Shown: positions 13,628 to 21,592 of the stretch, piece after piece
How positions within the stretch are numbered: position 1 is the first letter of the stretch
How the letters are laid out: each line of letters begins with the position of its first letter
Source of the DNA: Patescibacteria group bacterium
GTDB taxonomy: Bacteria > Patescibacteria > UBA1384 > XYA2-FULL-43-10 > 1-14-0-10-43-13
Reading direction: 5' to 3'
DNA: 30,019 bases
NCBI GenBank assembly: GCA_023484645.1
Contig: JAMCZZ010000019.1
Span: 1-30,019, forward strand
Made by a program: the position numbers and the translations under genes
Notes under the pieces: generated by a model
Told to the model about the DNA's origin: nothing
What the model saw: the letters and a program-made list of their open reading frames with translations, nothing else
Database searches by the model: none

Positions 13628-14997
13628 TTCTTATTTTCCTTGTTCTGTTCCTCAACTTCTACAGGTTTCGTTAGATTATCATTATTTTTAATTGTTTGTT
13701 GGGTAAAGCCGGATAATCCGTTAAATTTACTAACATAATTTTCAGGACGAGGACACACATTGTTCATAGTAGTACTAATAAATGGACTATCACTTGCAGC
13801 TGTCTGATAATAATAATTATTATTCGGTATCCCATCTGCCATCGAAAAAGATGAGTATAAGCTGCTATCAGCCACCGTATAACCATAGGGTATATTAGCT
13901 GATGTATAAGGATATGATGCCGTATGTGACGAATAATTATTCATGTTTAAATTTAAATCAATAACTCCGTTTGTTCTTCCAGGAAGAACTGAGGTTCCAA
14001 CTTTAAACGGGACACCATGAGTTAAGTCTTGTAATGAATCATGACCAATAGCATATGGAGAAAAATAATCAGTGCCAATTGGAATTGAATAGTTTTCAGC
14101 CTCTTTTCTACCCATAATTTCAATAGTTTCATCGACTTTTCTTATACGTTCGACTTCCTCAACAACATCCTCTTTTATATCCATGTCCAAATACCAGTTG
14201 CTATATTTAATAAAACTATCAAAGGTATACATCAATAAAGTTTTTCCCGTCTTCTCAAAAAGCTCTCGGATAAGTTCGGGTCTTGGAATATTCTTCCCGC
14301 TGTTCTTCCACCAATCTTCTTTTACATCCCCAGTTATTAATATGATATCTGACTTATCACTCTTGGATTTTTCCATAATCTGCGCCCATGCAATAAGATC
14401 ACCGAATTGATCGCTATCTTTCTTGTCACTATCTCGATATCCAGGTGGAATTTTTCTCTCATATCTTAACTTTCCATCGTCGATAATTTGACGAATTTTC
14501 TCGTCAGAAAACTTTTCTGCAATTTTATTTCTGTAAAATTGCATTAACTTTTCCAATATTGGATCTTTATCGACAGAAATTGAACTATCTATCTTTTTCA
14601 AATATGTATCGATTTTCTTATTTCTATCATTAATTATCTCTCTTACTCTTCCTATTTCTTGTGGATAGTGTTTTTCAAATTTTTTTTCGCCAACCTTTAA
14701 TTTTTCTATAGCACGATCACTTGATTCTTTTATTATCTGGTATATTTCTCGAGAATCATTATTTGCTTTCTCTATCACACCCTCTCTATTATTCAAATAT
14801 TCCCATGCAAATTGATATGGTAACCACAACCGGTCGTCGACCTTATTCATAACTTTGATTATTTGATCACGAGTTTCTTTTGAATATCGGTAAGTATTTA
14901 GCAAGGAATTGGCATCAAAAACAAATAAACCTTTTTGCCAGATGATCTTGACTTCCTGATCTTTAGGTTTGAAAAATTCCTGAAATTTTTTCTTCAT
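13624..14997 (-). CDS. PIN-like nuclease (PIN_8 type) with low-complexity C-terminus
   Basis: 457-residue protein. The first ~270 residues match the PIN_8-type fold: LFVFDANSLLN (Asp near residue 28) opens the domain, a charged helical insert of about 130 residues follows, then SDQFGDLIAWAQI (acidic pair near 200) and ILITGDVKEDWW (near 224). This acidic set is that of metal-dependent PIN ribonucleases, some of which are toxins or defence effectors. The last ~140 residues are unusual: Asn/Ser/Tyr-rich, prion-like, with no clear fold. The frame opens at GTG 15000, but ATG 14997, seven bases after GGAGG, is the better start and overlaps the nrdG stop by one base (TGATG). It is embedded in the nrdD-nrdG operon and coupled to the HD gene. 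Confidence 0.78.
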   Translation of the reverse strand: MKKKFQEFFKPKDQEVKIIWQKGLFVFDANSLLNTYRYSKETRDQIIKVMNKVDDRLWLPYQFAWEYLNNREGVIEKANNDSREIYQIIKESSDRAIEKLKVGEKKFEKHYPQEIGRVREIINDRNKKIDTYLKKIDSSISVDKDPILEKLMQFYRNKIAEKFSDEKIRQIIDDGKLRYERKIPPGYRDSDKKDSDQFGDLIAWAQIMEKSKSDKSDIILITGDVKEDWWKNSGKNIPRPELIRELFEKTGKTLLMYTFDSFIKYSNWYLDMDIKEDVVEEVERIRKVDETIEIMGRKEAENYSIPIGTDYFSPYAIGHDSLQDLTHGVPFKVGTSVLPGRTNGVIDLNLNMNNYSSHTASYPYTSANIPYGYTVADSSLYSSFSMADGIPNNNYYYQTAASDSPFISTTMNNVCPRPENYVSKFNGLSGFTQQTIKNNDNLTKPVEVEEQNKENKK

Positions 14998-15686
14998 CAC
15001 CTTGCCTCCACTTTTTCAACAAATTTTTCCATAATATTCTTAGCTAATTCTAATTCCTCGTCCGTAAATGGTTCGTAATTGACTTTTTCATCTATCTGTT
15101 TGCTTTCGACGAAGTTTTGGATGTAGTAGCGCTTTGCGCCTTTGATTAGTTTCCCCATCTCTTCAAAATCTTCAACTTCGTGCAAGGGGTGGCAGACGGT
15201 GGTGCGGAATTCGTAATCGATGCCGGAGTTTATTATCATATCGATTGATTTACGGACATTTTCCACAATTACTTTTACACCAGCAGTTAGCTCGTATTTG
15301 CTTGGCGATGACTTTATATCCATCGCGATGTAGTCGACATTACCTGAATCGATCGCTTCTTTCAGTCTCTCTGGCCTCGAACCGTTGGTGTCAAGTTTTA
15401 CCAAGAAGCCCATCTTTTTAACTTTGCGAATGAATTCATTAATGTCAGGCTGGATTGTCGGCTCTCCGCCGGTGATGCAGATCGCCTCCAGTTTACCAAC
15501 GCGAGTTTCTAAAAATGAAAAGAGTTCTCCTTCGTCGAACAATATCCCGCTAAATTTCTCCGGTATTACCAATTCCGGATTGTGGCAGAATCCACATCGA
15601 AAAGAACAGCCACGAGTGAAAATCGTGGCTGCCACTTTTCCAGGGTAATCTACCAGAGTTGTCTTTTGTATTCCAGCAATCTGCAT
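14997..15686 (-). CDS. nrdG: anaerobic ribonucleotide reductase activating protein
   Basis: 229-residue radical-SAM enzyme that generates the glycyl radical on NrdD. The cluster motif CSFRCGFC (CxxxCxxC) lies in the first 35 residues, followed by the radical-SAM GGEPT motif (CITGGEPTIQPD). The N-terminus IAGIQKTTLVDYPGKVAATIF is characteristic of the NrdG2/pyruvate formate-lyase activase-like branch. It lies 18 nt downstream of nrdD in the same operon. It needs a reduced iron-sulfur electron donor, for which the ferredoxin at 5.6 kb is a candidate. Confidence 0.93.
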   Translation of the reverse strand: MQIAGIQKTTLVDYPGKVAATIFTRGCSFRCGFCHNPELVIPEKFSGILFDEGELFSFLETRVGKLEAICITGGEPTIQPDINEFIRKVKKMGFLVKLDTNGSRPERLKEAIDSGNVDYIAMDIKSSPSKYELTAGVKVIVENVRKSIDMIINSGIDYEFRTTVCHPLHEVEDFEEMGKLIKGAKRYYIQNFVESKQIDEKVNYEPFTDEELELAKNIMEKFVEKVEAR

Positions 15687-15704
15687 ATTTTGTTTTCAAA
15701 TGAC

Positions 15705-17876
15705 TTAAACTAACGCTACCTGTTCCACCCCAAGCATTGGCACAACTACTTGTTCTTCTTTTTTCACTTCAACCATTTTGCCGTCGACCATCTTATATGT
15801 CCTTCTGTCTTCAAATTCAGCTTGTTTGCCTTGGTTCCATTGCTGAACTGGACGAATATAACCAACAATTCGAGAATATACTTCAGTGGCAGATCCGCAT
15901 TTCTTACACGTATCAACCCTGCCGGCCATATAACCGTGATTCGGACAGACCGAAAAAGTAGGGGTAATAGTGAAATATGGAAGGTGATATTTTTCACAAA
16001 TAGTCCGAACTAGTGATTTAACGGAATTAACATCGTTGATTTCTTCGCCGATGAACAAGTGGACTACTGTACCTCCAGTATATTTGGTCTGAAGATTGTC
16101 TTGTAAATCAAGAACTTCAAAAACGTCGTCGGTATAATCAACTGGGAGGTGTGAAGAGTTTGTATAATAAGGAGAGGTTTTTGCATCCTGATAATTGTCT
16201 TCGTTGGCAACCATGATGTCAGGATACATTTCTTTGTCGATTTTAGCCAAACGGAAAGAAGTGCCTTCAGCTGGAGTTGCTTCCAGATTGTAGTTATTGC
16301 CTGTTTCGGTTTGATACCCCGCCATTCTTTCACGCATGAAGTCCAAAACTTCTCTAGCAAACTGCTGGCCTTCAGCTGTTGTGATGTCGCGTCCCAAAAG
16401 ATTTAAGACTGCTTCATTCATACCGACAAGACCAATGGTTGAAAAATGATTGGACCAGTATTGCTTGTCGCGCTTTTTAATATTTCTCAAATAGAACTTG
16501 GTGTAAGGATAAAGTCCGGCATCTGTCATATTTTCAAGAACTTTTCTCTTCATCTCCAAACTATCTTTTGCTAGATCCATTAAGTAGCCAAGATTGTAGA
16601 AAAATTCTCTTCTATCACGTGAACGGTACCCAAGCCGTGGCAAATTGATAGTTACAACACCGATCGAACCGGTCAATGGATTTGCCCCAAAAAGTCCGCC
16701 GCCACGTTTGCGAAGTTCACGGTTGTCTAATCGCAAACGACAGCACATACTTCTTGCATCTTCCGGATTCATGTCGGAATTAACAAAGTTTGAAAAATAT
16801 GGAATGCCATACTTGGCTGTCATCCTCCAAACTGGCTCTAAATCTTTGTTATCCCAATCAAAGTCTTTTGTAATATTGTAAGTTGGAATAGGAAATGTGA
16901 AAACTCGACCCTTAGCATCCCCCTCAGCAATTACTTCAGCAAAAATTTCGTTGAATAAATTCATTTCCTTCTGAAAATCTTTGTAGGTTTCCTTCTGAGG
17001 TTTGCCGCCGATGATAACTGGGGAGTCGGCCAAAGTGCTAGGGCAAAGTAGATCTAAAGTTACATTTGTAAATGGAGTCTGAAAGCCAACGCGGGTTGGA
17101 ACATTCATGCCAAACATAAAAGTTTGAAGTTCCTGCTTTACTTCATCGCGGGTTAGCTTGTCATAACGAATAAACGGAGCCATAAGAGTATCAAAATTTG
17201 AAATCGCTTGCGCACCGGCAGATTCGCCTTGAAGTGTATAGAAAAAGTTAACAAGCTGACCAAGAGCTGTACCAAAGTGCTTGGCCGGCTTGCATTCAAT
17301 TTTGCCAGCAGCGCCGGTAAAACCTTCTTGCAGTAAATCCTGCAGATCCCAACCAACACAATAGGTGGAAAGAATGTTTAGATCATGTATGTGTATATCA
17401 CCCTCAGAGTTTGCCCTGCTGATTTCCTCGCTGTAGATTTTGTGAAGCCAATAACTCTTCGAAACTTCTGAAGCAATGTAGTTATTTAAGCCCTGAAGCG
17501 AATAGGCCATGTTGGAATTTTCCTTGACCTGCCAGTCGATGTTCTCTAGATACTGATCCATTAAATCGACTTTCTGCGCTTCAGCCAGATCACGAAGCTC
17601 GGCATGTTTCTGACGATAAATAATGTAACCTTTTGCGGTACTTCTGTATTTTGAAGCAAGCAAAACTTCCTCAACAACATCTTGTATTTCTTCAACAGTA
17701 GGAATTTTTCTCCTAAGTTTTTCCGGAGCTTTATCTAATACCTTTTGCGCAAGATTTCTTGCTACTTTTTCATCGAACTCGCCGGTTGCCTGTCCAGCCT
17801 TTCCTATAGCTGTAACAATTTTCTCAAAATCAAAATTAACAAGTTTTCCATCTCGTTTTCTGATTTTTTTGTACAT
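15705..17876 (-). CDS. nrdD: class III anaerobic ribonucleoside-triphosphate reductase
   Basis: 723-residue oxygen-sensitive enzyme making dNTPs from NTPs. An N-terminal ATP-cone (about 3-90, KIRKRDGKLVNFDFEKIVTAI) gives allosteric control. The catalytic barrel includes SMCCRLRLDN and NPLTGSIGVVTINLPR. The C-terminal part has a zinc site (CPNHGYM...CKKCG) and the glycyl-radical loop SRIVGYIRPVQQWN, in the style of the Thermotoga-type NrdD. It starts at ATG 17876 with GGAGGG just upstream. First gene of nrdD-nrdG-PIN-HD, under a consensus promoter preceded by two NrdR boxes. Indicates anaerobic or microaerobic deoxynucleotide synthesis. Confidence 0.96.
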   Translation of the reverse strand: MYKKIRKRDGKLVNFDFEKIVTAIGKAGQATGEFDEKVARNLAQKVLDKAPEKLRRKIPTVEEIQDVVEEVLLASKYRSTAKGYIIYRQKHAELRDLAEAQKVDLMDQYLENIDWQVKENSNMAYSLQGLNNYIASEVSKSYWLHKIYSEEISRANSEGDIHIHDLNILSTYCVGWDLQDLLQEGFTGAAGKIECKPAKHFGTALGQLVNFFYTLQGESAGAQAISNFDTLMAPFIRYDKLTRDEVKQELQTFMFGMNVPTRVGFQTPFTNVTLDLLCPSTLADSPVIIGGKPQKETYKDFQKEMNLFNEIFAEVIAEGDAKGRVFTFPIPTYNITKDFDWDNKDLEPVWRMTAKYGIPYFSNFVNSDMNPEDARSMCCRLRLDNRELRKRGGGLFGANPLTGSIGVVTINLPRLGYRSRDRREFFYNLGYLMDLAKDSLEMKRKVLENMTDAGLYPYTKFYLRNIKKRDKQYWSNHFSTIGLVGMNEAVLNLLGRDITTAEGQQFAREVLDFMRERMAGYQTETGNNYNLEATPAEGTSFRLAKIDKEMYPDIMVANEDNYQDAKTSPYYTNSSHLPVDYTDDVFEVLDLQDNLQTKYTGGTVVHLFIGEEINDVNSVKSLVRTICEKYHLPYFTITPTFSVCPNHGYMAGRVDTCKKCGSATEVYSRIVGYIRPVQQWNQGKQAEFEDRRTYKMVDGKMVEVKKEEQVVVPMLGVEQVALV

Positions 17877-17982
17877 ATACCCTCCAGTAATTTAGTTTAT
17901 CAAGTTAAAGTTCTTAAAGTTTATAAAGTGTTTTTCGATTTTTCACCTTACGACCTTACGAACTGACTAGTCGGTAATACCT

Positions 17983-18011
17983 ATTATATTATTCGCTTTA
18001 TGTTCGGTCAA
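17983..18011 (-). promoter_or_regulatory. nrdD operon promoter
   Basis: Minus strand TTGACC (18011-18006), 17-nt spacer, TATAAT (17988-17983). The ~100-nt leader to the ATG contains tandem CGTAAGGT repeats and several AACTTTA-like repeats. Confidence 0.75.
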
Positions 18012-18030
18012 ATATTTAAATATTATTTAG

Positions 18031-18077
18031 TACTATATGTAGTAGAGACAGAACTACTAAAAATACTATATGTAGTA
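18031..18077. promoter_or_regulatory. pair of NrdR boxes
   Basis: TACTATATGTAGTA occurs identically at 18031-18044 and 18064-18077, 33 bp start to start, about three helical turns. It fits the known NrdR consensus (acaCwAtATaTwGtgt), normally found as such pairs near ribonucleotide reductase genes. It lies just upstream of the nrdD -35. NrdR represses RNR genes when dATP/ATP is high. The rest of the 17877-18226 gap is AT-rich leader and spacer. Confidence 0.85.
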
Positions 18078-18226
18078 TTATTGCTGATTATTTTATCAAC
18101 AGGTAAATTTATCATTCACCAGACTATCTATTTCTATTATTTTAATAAATATTAAAAAAGAAGGCGCAAAAAGATATTGTAGCCCTCTAGGTATTAAAGA
18201 ACTGAGAATTTGAAAATTGTTGAATG

Positions 18227-18257
18227 AAGGGCTGATTGCAGGAAGCAATCAGCCCTT
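18227..18257 (-). terminator. 13-bp perfect hairpin overlapping a stop codon
   Basis: AAGGGCTGATTGC (18227-18239) and GCAATCAGCCCTT (18245-18257), five-base loop. On the minus strand the stem begins within the TAA stop of the 18256-18963 gene. No strong T-run follows. Confidence 0.6.
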
Positions 18258-18963
18258 AGTACTCCGGCCAAGGATCTTTGGCCACATAAACCATTTCCGG
18301 TCCATAGCCACCGTCCGACGACAATGTGATGAGACCTTCGGCATCCCTCACTCCGATTACTCCGTTGTACTCAACCAAATCGTCGCCCAAAAGAACTGCC
18401 GATGCCAGTTCTTTGATACACCAGAGAGAAGGGCAACAAACTCCTTCGATCGATTTGGCAGCAAAGACTTTCGCCAAGGCTTCTCCGCTCGTCCCCGTTT
18501 TCTTCAGCAGCTCTATGCCCTGCTCTAGAACCAAAACTCTGGCGCCCCAAGAATGGTTGTAGATCCAATCATAGAGGAGAAATGCCAAATTCTTGGGATT
18601 AACAAGGTCTTCCGGCAAAGCCAGCGGTTTGATTGAGAGGATCACATGAAGAGATATGGCGGAAACCAAGACTCCAAACTCTTCTGTCGGAATTCTGCAG
18701 TTAGAGAGGTGCTGTCTTAAATCTTCACCAATCGAAGATCCTTCACCGGCAAAGAAATCAACCAACGCATCATATTGGCAAGTGCAGATTAGGCGGTATT
18801 TGCTCGGACACTTTGGGACACCACTCCAGACCTTTTTCAGCTGACGATCGAGGACAAAAAAATCGCTCGATTTTAGCTTCTTGTACGCCTCAATAACCAA
18901 CTCAGGCTGTTTTACATCGTTCAGCAAACCGCTCACCATTCGGCGAATTTCATCCACATTCAT
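18256..18963 (-). CDS. hypothetical protein, G+C-richer unknown
   Basis: 235-residue soluble protein, not recognised. It is mostly helical in the N-terminal part (VDEIRRMVSGLLNDVKQPELVIEAYKKL), with Cys-containing segments (CPSKYRLICTCQYDAL, GVCCPSLWCIKEL) and a strand-rich end (YNGVIGVRDAEGLITLSSDGG). The cysteines are not in a clear zinc-finger spacing. The frame opens at 18996, but ATG 18963, preceded by GGGGGTGA, is the likely start. Composition is G+C-rich relative to its neighbours, like the 1599-2447 gene and the 9.2-13.0 kb array. It too has its own TTGACT-headed promoter and a hairpin at its end. Confidence 0.65.
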   Translation of the reverse strand: MNVDEIRRMVSGLLNDVKQPELVIEAYKKLKSSDFFVLDRQLKKVWSGVPKCPSKYRLICTCQYDALVDFFAGEGSSIGEDLRQHLSNCRIPTEEFGVLVSAISLHVILSIKPLALPEDLVNPKNLAFLLYDWIYNHSWGARVLVLEQGIELLKKTGTSGEALAKVFAAKSIEGVCCPSLWCIKELASAVLLGDDLVEYNGVIGVRDAEGLITLSSDGGYGPEMVYVAKDPWPEY

Positions 18964-19035
18964 TCGATCACCCCCTTTTGTGGACGTCAAAGACATATTA
19001 GTTCAATCGCGCTAATAGTCAAGTAGATTTGAGTT

Positions 19036-20628
19036 CTATTGTTTACTAACAGTTACGGTAGTTTCGCCAATATTCCCGGCAGCATCATAAGCTTTGACTT
19101 TAAAAATATAATCTCCAGGATGGCCGGTAAACCAGGCAATGCTTATTCCAATATAGTCGCTATTTTGAGCAGCTAAGAGCTGATCGCCATAATAAAATTC
19201 CATTTTGACAACGCTTCTGTCATCGGTCGCTCTTGCCTCCAGAATTAAATCGCCGCTTGTCCAGCTGGAAGGATTGGTAGTCGGATTAAAAATGGTAGCG
19301 ACTGGTTTTATAGTATCGGCTTGATTGTTGACAAAATTTACAGACACAGAAGTTTCTGAACTTTGATTGTTGTCATAAGCGACCGCCTTTAGCGCATATG
19401 CTCCATCGCTATATGCTTGAGTATTTATATTTGTCTCGTAAGGCGCAGTAGTATCTTCAGCAACTAAAGTATCGTTGAGATAAAAACCAACTTTAGTCAC
19501 TCCAACATTATCTGAAGCCGAAGCTTTGAGAATAACTGCGCCAACTAAATTTGATCCGCTTGCAGGCGCCGTGATCGAAACTTCAGGAGGGGTAGTATCA
19601 GGAGCTGGAGCAGGAGGAGGAGCCGGAGTTGGAGCTGGGGCAGGAGTTGGAGTAGTTTGCGCTGGGCTAACACTTGCCCCCGCTGAAGTCAAGCTATCTA
19701 GCCAAGTTTTAGTTGCAGCCGAAGGATATCCATAAGTTCCGCTCATTGCATGATAGCCATAGCCTGAGTACAAATAGGAATAATCTTCTGCCATAATCTC
19801 GACTTCACAATTGTTCCAGCCCAGCGAATAATCGGTTGCGGTAGTTGATTTAGAAAGCGGACGCACAGCATAATAGTTGTCCGGGAATCTTGTTCCAGCT
19901 GGCAAATTTAAGTCAACCCACTTATGGTAAAGGGTGTAATGATGGCCATATTCATGTGAAAGAACAAGCTTCATGTAGTCGTTAAACTGAGGTGAATCCT
20001 TATGGTAATAAACATTCAAAGTTATGTTGCCGAAGGCCGAAACAATTTTACCATTCGCATCCATATTGTATGAACCGGAATATTGTCCCTCCCATCCCGT
20101 AGCGCCGGCATTTTTTACCGTTATCTGATACATATAGCTTATTTCATTACCCCACCTTAACTGTGAATTCAAAAAATCCTTTAAAGTCTTTTCAAGTGTC
20201 GAATAACTGCCCGTTTCATCTGAATATTTAATGCTATATGGCGAAGCACCGTTTGGCTGCGGAGTCGGATTACTGGGTGGTTCGCAAGAGCCGCTTTCAC
20301 AAAGAGTTACTGTTTTGCCACCATTTGGATTTTGTGTGGTTGTTGTCGAAGCCTGACTCGAATCAGAATGCTTTGGCGGTTCTTTTGTAATAGCACTTTT
20401 TGCTGCATTGTTGCTATTATTTTCAGCAACGATTTTTTTTGAAGTCGAAGGGTTGCTGGTACTTACAACCTTACTAGTTTCTGTTTTTTTTAAGTTATGT
20501 AGAGCTGCTGCTTTGACTAAATTTAAAAGATCTTTATTGAAATAAAGAGTGAGAGAAATGACAGTCGCGAGAATCACGATGGCTATTAAAAAAATAGCAA
20601 TTTTTCTATCAGTTTGATCTCTTCTCAA
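19036..20628 (-). CDS. surface-anchored HExxH metallopeptidase with Ig-like domains
   Basis: 530 residues, probably exported and membrane-tethered. A signal anchor (about 10-29, FLIAIVILATVISLTLYF) is followed by a Ser/Thr/Asn-rich spacer. The peptidase-like domain (about 130-310) has SHEYGHHYTLYH: zinc ligands His225 and His229 with catalytic Glu226, and a third His at 235. That is the metzincin spacing, but without the usual Gly. A Pro/Ala linker (about 325-345) leads to two Ig-like domains, each with 'DTTPPEVSITAPASG'/'VATIFNPTT' openings and 'AYALKAVAYDN'/'YIFKVKAYDAAGN' strands typical of cell-surface adhesion modules. The start is TTG with GGAGGG four bases upstream. A role at the cell surface, possibly in host or neighbour contact, is inferred. 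Confidence 0.8.
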   Translation of the reverse strand: MRRDQTDRKIAIFLIAIVILATVISLTLYFNKDLLNLVKAAALHNLKKTETSKVVSTSNPSTSKKIVAENNSNNAAKSAITKEPPKHSDSSQASTTTTQNPNGGKTVTLCESGSCEPPSNPTPQPNGASPYSIKYSDETGSYSTLEKTLKDFLNSQLRWGNEISYMYQITVKNAGATGWEGQYSGSYNMDANGKIVSAFGNITLNVYYHKDSPQFNDYMKLVLSHEYGHHYTLYHKWVDLNLPAGTRFPDNYYAVRPLSKSTTATDYSLGWNNCEVEIMAEDYSYLYSGYGYHAMSGTYGYPSAATKTWLDSLTSAGASVSPAQTTPTPAPAPTPAPPPAPAPDTTPPEVSITAPASGSNLVGAVILKASASDNVGVTKVGFYLNDTLVAEDTTAPYETNINTQAYSDGAYALKAVAYDNNQSSETSVSVNFVNNQADTIKPVATIFNPTTNPSSWTSGDLILEARATDDRSVVKMEFYYGDQLLAAQNSDYIGISIAWFTGHPGDYIFKVKAYDAAGNIGETTVTVSKQ

Positions 20629-20661
20629 TTTTCCCTCCAGAAAATTAGTGTTAGTCGATAG

Positions 20662-21231
20662 TTAGCTAGTAATCAGTGAGTTAACAATTTTTAACAATTC
20701 CTTTTGCGCCATTTCTAAATCATCGTTTACGATGACATAATCAAACTGATCTTTATAGCCCATCTCGAGATCATATCGATTTATTCTATCCTTTACACCT
20801 TCTTCTGAATCCGTACCTCTTTTTATCATTCGTCTAAGTGCTTCTTCTTTGCTGGGAGGTACAATAAAAAAGGAAATGACTTTGTATAATTTTTTGAATT
20901 TTACCGCTCCTTTGACATCTATATTCATGACAGGTATTTGACCCGATCGGATAATTTTATCTAAATCTTCTTTTTTTCTACCATATCGAAATTCTCCTCG
21001 AGTCGCTTCCCATTCCATAAATTCATTATTATTTATTGCTTTAGAAAACTCTTCTTGGCTAATAAAATGATAGCTCTCGCCCGGAATGTCATCTTCTCTC
21101 TGAGGCCGGTCGGTATAGGAAACGAAAAATGAGAAACGATCAGGATATTTTTTAAAGATTTCCATGACAGAATTTTTACCGGCTCCGCCAACACCACAGA
21201 TCGCAATAATTGGTTTTTCTTGGTTTTTCAT
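20662..21231 (-). CDS. gmk: guanylate kinase
   Basis: 189-residue nucleotide kinase converting GMP to GDP. The P-loop is GVGGAGKNS (13-21), slightly off the common GPSGAGKST. The GMP-binding segment reads SYTDRPQREDDIPGESYHFIS, matching the family's S.TTR.PR..E.dG..YhFvs. EWATRGEFRYG and the lid MIKRGTDSEEGVKDR also agree. The frame opens at 21249, but ATG 21231 with AGAG upstream is preferred. It is 33 nt from the metallopeptidase gene in the same direction and may be cotranscribed with it. The P-loop deviations leave some room for a related kinase. Confidence 0.8.
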   Translation of the reverse strand: MKNQEKPIIAICGVGGAGKNSVMEIFKKYPDRFSFFVSYTDRPQREDDIPGESYHFISQEEFSKAINNNEFMEWEATRGEFRYGRKKEDLDKIIRSGQIPVMNIDVKGAVKFKKLYKVISFFIVPPSKEEALRRMIKRGTDSEEGVKDRINRYDLEMGYKDQFDYVIVNDDLEMAQKELLKIVNSLITS

Positions 21232-21303
21232 TAGCTCTAGTATACACAAAAAATAACTAAATATTCAAAGGGAAACTAAGATAAATAGAAAAACAGTGTA
21301 GCT

Positions 21304-21347
21304 TTGTTATGGTAAAAATTCACGATCGTGAATTTTTACCATAACAA
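21304..21347. repeat. 44-bp perfect palindrome
   Basis: Both halves are exact reverse complements with no loop, centred on CACGA/TCGTG (21321-21330), with outer ends TTGTTATGG and CCATAACAA. It sits three bases after the stop codon of the tiny basic ORF and 73 bp from the guanylate kinase start. Confidence 0.85.
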
Positions 21348-21350
21348 TAC

Positions 21351-21488
21351 TCAAGTTTTATTCCGCCAAGACAGTAGTTTCTTAATCATGTGCTTGAATT
21401 TTGCGACTCGGTGAAAAGGAAATTTTCCAGCGATTTCTCTCTGTCTTTCAGCTCGTTTCGGCACTTTTTTAGCATCTCTATTCCTCAT
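21351..21488 (-). CDS. 45-residue very basic protein
   Basis: A small frame below usual cut-offs: 45 residues beginning MRNRDAKKVPKRAERQREI and ending KKLLSWRNKT, with roughly one residue in three Lys or Arg. Such composition suggests nucleic-acid or ribosome binding; I do not recognise a family. An in-frame ATG nine bases upstream gives 48 residues. A promoter-like TTGGAA-17-TATGGT lies upstream on the minus strand, and the 44-bp palindrome directly follows the stop. It occupies most of the otherwise empty 21232-21592 gap. Reality as a gene is likely but not certain. Confidence 0.45.
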   Translation of the reverse strand: MRNRDAKKVPKRAERQREIAGKFPFHRVAKFKHMIKKLLSWRNKT

Positions 21489-21592
21489 GTGATACATCTT
21501 CTAATTTATTAAACTAACCATACCAGTAATTTTGCCCGGTTCCAATTGCAATTTTATTAGACCGATAAATACTGTAAAATTAATTTGTCATC

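Noticed and set aside
19526..19735. Gly/Ala-rich plus-strand ORF
   Set aside because: It is the antisense shadow of the Pro/Ala linker of the metallopeptidase.
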